Position numbers and translations under genes: made by a program. The notes under the pieces are model-generated. The model was not told where the DNA came from, searched no databases, and saw only the letters and a program-made list of their open reading frames with translations. This document shows positions 31,860-35,089 of a stretch of DNA of 35,089 nt, piece by piece; the first letter of the stretch is position 1; each line of letters starts with the position of its first letter. Source of the DNA: Bradyrhizobium sp. sGM-13. Lineage in GTDB: Bacteria; Pseudomonadota; Alphaproteobacteria; Rhizobiales; Xanthobacteraceae. The stretch spans positions 1 to 35,089 of the forward strand of contig NZ_JAGWDK010000042.1 in the NCBI RefSeq assembly GCF_018398875.1, in the 5' to 3' direction.

Positions 31860-32234
31860 CTACTTATTCCCCAGCTCCCTCTTGTACGACGCGTAGTTCG
31901 GCTGGTCGACGGCGAGCTTGTCCATCGTCGTCTGCCAGAGATGTTCCGATAGCCCCGGCGTCTGCAGATCGACCTCGCCGTTCGCGATCTTCTCGCATAG
32001 AGCGCGATTCAACTCGATCAACGCGCCATCCATGCCGAGCAACTGCTTCAGCCGCGCGGCCTCCGCTGCATCGCTGCCCTGCTCCAACGCCTGTTGCCGC
32101 GTCACCAGGTCGAGCGCGTTGATGCCGACGCGGAGCTTGAAGGCGTTGTGGCCCTTGATCTCGGGCGCGATCTCGTTGCGGAGGAAATCCGCGACCGCCT
32201 TGATCAGTTCGATGGGGGTCGGTTCGTCTTGCAT
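31860..32234 (-). CDS. DUF6285-family small protein
   Basis: A 124-residue, mostly helical, soluble protein (TPIELIKAVADFLRNEIAPE; LRVGINALDLVTRQQ). It resembles the small DUF6285 proteins encoded beside APH-type phosphotransferases and acyl-CoA dehydrogenases. A small partner protein (LvaB) is needed by the phosphotransferase LvaA in levulinate degradation. A similar helper role here is inference from position, and homology to LvaB was not tested. ATG at 32234 has GAGAGGG upstream; the longer frame starts inside a repeat. It is the last gene of the operon with the crotonase and the phosphotransferase. Confidence 0.78.
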   Translation of the reverse strand: MQDEPTPIELIKAVADFLRNEIAPEIKGHNAFKLRVGINALDLVTRQQALEQGSDAAEAARLKQLLGMDGALIELNRALCEKIANGEVDLQTPGLSEHLWQTTMDKLAVDQPNYASYKRELGNK

Positions 32235-32251
32235 CCTACCCTCTCTTTTGA

Positions 32252-32298
32252 GGCATGATCCTATCCGAAAACCGGTTTCCACTTTTCGGGATCATGCC
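32252..32298. repeat. GGCATGATCC-type inverted repeat overlapping a stop codon
   Basis: GGCATGATCC and GGATCATGCC flank an inner CCGAAAACCGGTTTCCACTT core, 47 bp in all. This repeat type is familiar from Rhizobiales intergenic regions. Its right end includes the TGA of the phosphotransferase gene, and its left end stops 17 bp before the DUF6285 start. Confidence 0.85.
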
Positions 32299-33281
32299 TT
32301 TCCCCGCGGAGCAAGTAGCCGCAACAGATCGATCTCCGTCTCCGAGGAACGCCGACCGATCATGGCGCGTTCCATCGAATGGTCGGGGCCTTGCCGAAAA
32401 CGCTGCATCATGCCGCAGCACATGATGCCCCAGCGCAGCGTGCCCATCACTTCCCAGAACATCACACGATCAGGATCGACCGTGCGGCCGGCTTCCTCGT
32501 ATCCGGCGAACAATTCCTCGCGCGTCCCAAAGCCGCCAACCGGCTTGTCGATCTCGCCGAAGCGCCAGGAGTTGACGCAGATCCAGCCGAGGTCTTCCAT
32601 CGGATCGCCGACATGCGCGAGCTCCCAGTCCAGCACCGCACGGACGCCGTCGGCGCCGATGATGAGGTTGCCGTGGCGAAAATCGCCATGCACCAGCGTC
32701 ACCTGCTGCGACGGTCCGGGATCGCGCTCGCGCAGCCAGCGCAGCGCCAATTCGAACACCGGCCGCGGCCAGTCGAAGCTGCGGTATTCCCGCTCGAGGT
32801 CGGCGATCTCCTTGGTCGCGCTCATCTCGCGCAACTTCGGCAGTTTCGCTGGGGCTAAGCCGTGAATTCCGGCGATCACGCGGCCCAACTGCCGCGCCAG
32901 GATCGGCCGCGCCTTGGCGAATTGCTCATCGCGCAGGATCTTCCGCGCGATGGTCTCGCCCTCGATCCGCTGCATGATGAAGCCGCTACCGAGTTCGTCC
33001 GCCGGCTTCAGCACATGCATCACGCGCGGTGAAGGCAGGCCGGCGTCATGAGCCAATTGCATCAGTGTCGCCTCGGCATCGAGGCCGGCGGCCCGCCCCG
33101 GCGACGCGCCATAGCCCGGCGGCGCGCGGCGCAGGATGGCGCCAACATTGCCGCTCGGATGCACGATATCGAACGTCCAGGTCTCCTGACTGGCGCCGCC
33201 GGAGAGCTTGGCGGCGCCGGTCACGCCGGTCGCTCCCGGATACCAGGACGCGACGCAGCGCCCAAGTTGCTCCTCGATCAT
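32292..33281 (-). CDS. APH-fold phosphotransferase family protein
   Basis: A 329-residue kinase-like protein of the aminoglycoside phosphotransferase/ACAD10-ACAD11 N-domain type. The catalytic loop is LVHGDFRHGNLI with Asp200 and Asn205, and the metal-binding Asp218 lies in AVLDWELAHVGDP. N-terminal LSGGASQETW corresponds to the nucleotide-binding loop. In this family members near acyl-CoA genes phosphorylate the hydroxyl of hydroxyacyl-CoAs so that it can be eliminated. A drug-resistance role is unlikely given the neighbours. Its ATG overlaps the TGA of the preceding crotonase as ATGA, so translation is coupled. Confidence 0.9.
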   Translation of the reverse strand: MIEEQLGRCVASWYPGATGVTGAAKLSGGASQETWTFDIVHPSGNVGAILRRAPPGYGASPGRAAGLDAEATLMQLAHDAGLPSPRVMHVLKPADELGSGFIMQRIEGETIARKILRDEQFAKARPILARQLGRVIAGIHGLAPAKLPKLREMSATKEIADLEREYRSFDWPRPVFELALRWLRERDPGPSQQVTLVHGDFRHGNLIIGADGVRAVLDWELAHVGDPMEDLGWICVNSWRFGEIDKPVGGFGTREELFAGYEEAGRTVDPDRVMFWEVMGTLRWGIMCCGMMQRFRQGPDHSMERAMIGRRSSETEIDLLRLLAPRGKA

Positions 33282-34069
33282 TTGCCCCTGAACTTGGCAG
33301 GGCGCTTTTCGAGGAAGGCAGCAACGCCTTCCTTGAAATCATCAGCCGCGCCGGCGATGCGTTGCGATTCGAATTCGAGGTTGAGCTGCTCCTCGAAGGA
33401 ATTTTCCGGGCTGTCCCAGTAGAGCTTTCGGATCAGCGACAGCGCGATCGTCGGGCCATTGGCGAGCTCATGCGCGAGCTTCATCGCCTCCTCCATCAAG
33501 TCAGCATCGTCATAGACGCGGTTGACGAGGCCCCATTCCAGCGCCTTCTCTGCCGGCAACCGTTCGCCCATCAACGACAATTCCACCGAGCGCGCCTTGC
33601 CGATCATGCGCGGCAACAGCCAGGTCGAGCCGCAGTCCGGCACCAGGCCGATGCGGCGAAACGCCTGCAGGAAATAGGACGAGCGGGCGCAGAGGATCAT
33701 GTCGCCCATCAGCGCAAAGCTCATGCCGGCGCCCGCGGCGGGACCGTTGACGGCCGTGACGATCGGGCAATGCAGCCGGCGCAGCCGCCGCAGGAAGGGG
33801 TGAAAGCCGATTTCCAGCGATTGACCGGCATTGCTCCTGCCGGGCTTCTGGTTGTTGCGGCCCTGCAGATTGGCGCCGGTGCAGAAGGCGCGTCCGGCGC
33901 CGGTCAGCACGAGGCAGCGCGCCTCTTCTCGCTTCTCCTCGATCGCATCGAGCGCCTCGCCAAGCCCGCCCAGCATGTCCATCGAGACCGCGTTCATGAC
34001 CTCTTGATGGTCGAGCTTGAGAACGGCGACCGCGCCATCGAAATCGAGCGTGACGTGCTTGAACTGCAT
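33278..34069 (-). CDS. PaaG-like enoyl-CoA isomerase (crotonase family)
   Basis: A 263-residue crotonase. Both hydratase glutamates are missing (Ser117-region GAGMSFAL; Ala136 in FLQAFRRIG), but Asp145 in GLVPDCGSTW remains. This pattern is that of PaaG-type and delta3,delta2-enoyl-CoA isomerases, where one Asp shifts a double bond. ARCLVLTGAGRAFCTGANL is the oxyanion-hole segment. AGAGGAA stands before the ATG. It leads an operon with the phosphotransferase (four-base overlap) and DUF6285 genes, and diverges from the SDR at 34230. Confidence 0.9.
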   Translation of the reverse strand: MQFKHVTLDFDGAVAVLKLDHQEVMNAVSMDMLGGLGEALDAIEEKREEARCLVLTGAGRAFCTGANLQGRNNQKPGRSNAGQSLEIGFHPFLRRLRRLHCPIVTAVNGPAAGAGMSFALMGDMILCARSSYFLQAFRRIGLVPDCGSTWLLPRMIGKARSVELSLMGERLPAEKALEWGLVNRVYDDADLMEEAMKLAHELANGPTIALSLIRKLYWDSPENSFEEQLNLEFESQRIAGAADDFKEGVAAFLEKRPAKFRGK

Positions 34070-34229
34070 TGTTTCCTCTTAACTTGTGTTTACGCGCTAT
34101 TTCGCTGCGCGGAAGACCGGACGATGTCTCGCCCATATTTGATTTTCTGGGCGGCGTTGTCCATGCTTGCGCCAGAACATCTGCCCGCCGCAGGGCGCAA
34201 CTCTGTTGCCAAACAAATGGAAACATCCA

Positions 34230-35009
34230 ATGAGCATCTTTGACCTCACCGGCCGCACGGCGGTCATCACCGGTGGCAATGGCGGCATCGGCCTCGGCAT
34301 TGCGCAGGCGCTGAACGCCCAAGGCTGCAACGTCTCGGTCTGGGGCCGCAATGACGACAAGAACAAGAGCGCGGCGGCAACCATGTCGGCCGGGCCCGGC
34401 AAGGTGCATACGCAGATCTGCGACGTCTCCGACCCCGCCTCCGTCAAGGCCGCGATGAAGGCGACGCTCGATACGTTCGGCCGCGTCGACGGCTGCTTTG
34501 CCAATGCCGGCATCGGCGGCGGCGGACGGCGCGCCTTTATCGACCGGACCGAGGAGGAATGGCGAAAAATGTTTGCGACCAATCTCGACGGCGTCTTCCA
34601 CGTGTTTCAGGCCGCCGCCCGCCACATGACCGAACGTGCGGAAGCCGGCGACAAATTCGGCCGGCTGGTTGCAACCTCGAGCCTGGCGTCCTTGTTCGGC
34701 ACCGCGCGCAACGAACACTACGCCGGCACCAAGGCGGCGCTGAACGCGCTGTGCCGCGCGCTCGCGGTCGAGCTGGCGCGCTACGGCGTCACCGCGAACG
34801 CGATCCTGCCCGGCTGGATCAAGAGCGACATGACGTCGGGGTTGATGGCCAACGACAAATTCGTCGCCAACGTAATGCCGCGCATTCCAATGCGCCGCTT
34901 CGGCGAGCCGAGCGATTTCGGCGGCATCGCCGTGTACATCATGAGCCAGGCATCGTCGTATCATACGGCGGATTGCTTTGTGATCGATGGCGGGTATACG
35001 GCGTTTTGA
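34230..35009 (+). CDS. SDR-family oxidoreductase
   Basis: A 259-residue classical short-chain dehydrogenase: TGGNGGIG cofactor loop (14-21), NAG (92-94), catalytic Ser151 (ATSSLAS), Tyr164 and Lys168 (YAGTK) and the C-terminal VIDGGYTAF typical of FabG-like enzymes. It likely interconverts a hydroxyl and a keto group using NAD(P). It diverges from the PaaG-like operon across 160 bp and may be co-regulated with it, for example to oxidise a hydroxyacyl-CoA. No strong Shine-Dalgarno is seen before the ATG, though the frame is unambiguous. Confidence 0.9.
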   Translation: MSIFDLTGRTAVITGGNGGIGLGIAQALNAQGCNVSVWGRNDDKNKSAAATMSAGPGKVHTQICDVSDPASVKAAMKATLDTFGRVDGCFANAGIGGGGRRAFIDRTEEEWRKMFATNLDGVFHVFQAAARHMTERAEAGDKFGRLVATSSLASLFGTARNEHYAGTKAALNALCRALAVELARYGVTANAILPGWIKSDMTSGLMANDKFVANVMPRIPMRRFGEPSDFGGIAVYIMSQASSYHTADCFVIDGGYTAF

Positions 35010-35035
35010 GGTTGGTTGACGTAGCCGATCTCCCT

Positions 35036-35089
35036 CGTCGTCCCTGCGAACGCACTAGGGCATGCACACATTTCTGAGGGTCCATCCGA
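35036..35089. repeat. 120-bp element, left arm interrupted, cut by window end
   Basis: GTCGTCCCTGCGAACGCA (35038-35055 approximately) is the usual left arm, but the expected GGGACCCAT continuation appears only after about 23 foreign bases containing CTAGGGCATGCACACATTTC. The arm is therefore broken by an insertion or rearrangement. The rest lies outside the window. Confidence 0.6.

Noticed and set aside
32292..33281. Phosphotransferase as an antibiotic-resistance gene
   Set aside because: It is translationally coupled to a crotonase and lies in an acyl-CoA operon, which fits the ACAD10/11-type branch.

Overview
The window is about 35 kb of GC-rich DNA (roughly 62-65% G+C by eye) with 31 protein genes, no tRNA or rRNA genes and no intact transposase. 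Gene families, codon use and several classes of small intergenic palindromic repeats fit a Bradyrhizobium/Rhodopseudomonas-like alphaproteobacterium. This is an inference from style and content, not a database match. The theme is catabolism of aromatic, sugar-acid and acyl-CoA substrates.

Left part (1-11,015). A leftward trio (Ldh-family dehydrogenase, HpcH/HpaI aldolase, UxaA/GarD-type dehydratase) is followed by a leftward HpaR-type MarR regulator gene. Diverging from the regulator, a rightward operon encodes the homoprotocatechuate (3,4-dihydroxyphenylacetate) meta-cleavage route: hpaH, hpaF, hpaE, a glyoxalase-fold hpaD and a single-domain hpaG, then a ThDP-dependent enzyme of unknown substrate. 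The hydroxylase HpaBC is absent. The only HpaI-like aldolase is in the leftward trio. Two perfect palindromes, 4553-4566 and 3861-3880, are good operator candidates for the two divisions.

Middle part (11,012-16,080), all leftward: an amidase overlapping a DUF2848 gene, then a 2OG-Fe(II) oxygenase directly followed in the same frame by alkB, then an MFS transporter whose stop codon overlaps that of the convergent ThDP gene.

Right part (16,328-35,009), mostly acyl-CoA metabolism: a DUF35 Zn-ribbon protein with a thiolase, an SDR, a Tat-exported SMP-30/gluconolactonase-like protein with a hairpin over its ribosome binding site, PEP carboxylase, two acyl-CoA ligases, three crotonases with three different active-site patterns, a 2,4-dienoyl-CoA-reductase-like SDR, an acyl-CoA dehydrogenase with a (frameshifted) GFA-family gene, and an operon of a PaaG-like crotonase, an APH-fold phosphotransferase and a DUF6285 protein beside another SDR. 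The phosphotransferase, small protein, dehydrogenase, SDR and ligase set resembles the logic of 4-hydroxyacyl-CoA (levulinate-type) degradation.

Intergenic spaces are crowded with small repeats. The clearest is a roughly 120-bp element with a 20-bp hairpin at each end, seen at five complete sites and two partial ones. Its arms show paired substitutions, polarity and nested hairpin insertions. No gene-free stretch exceeds 300 bp.
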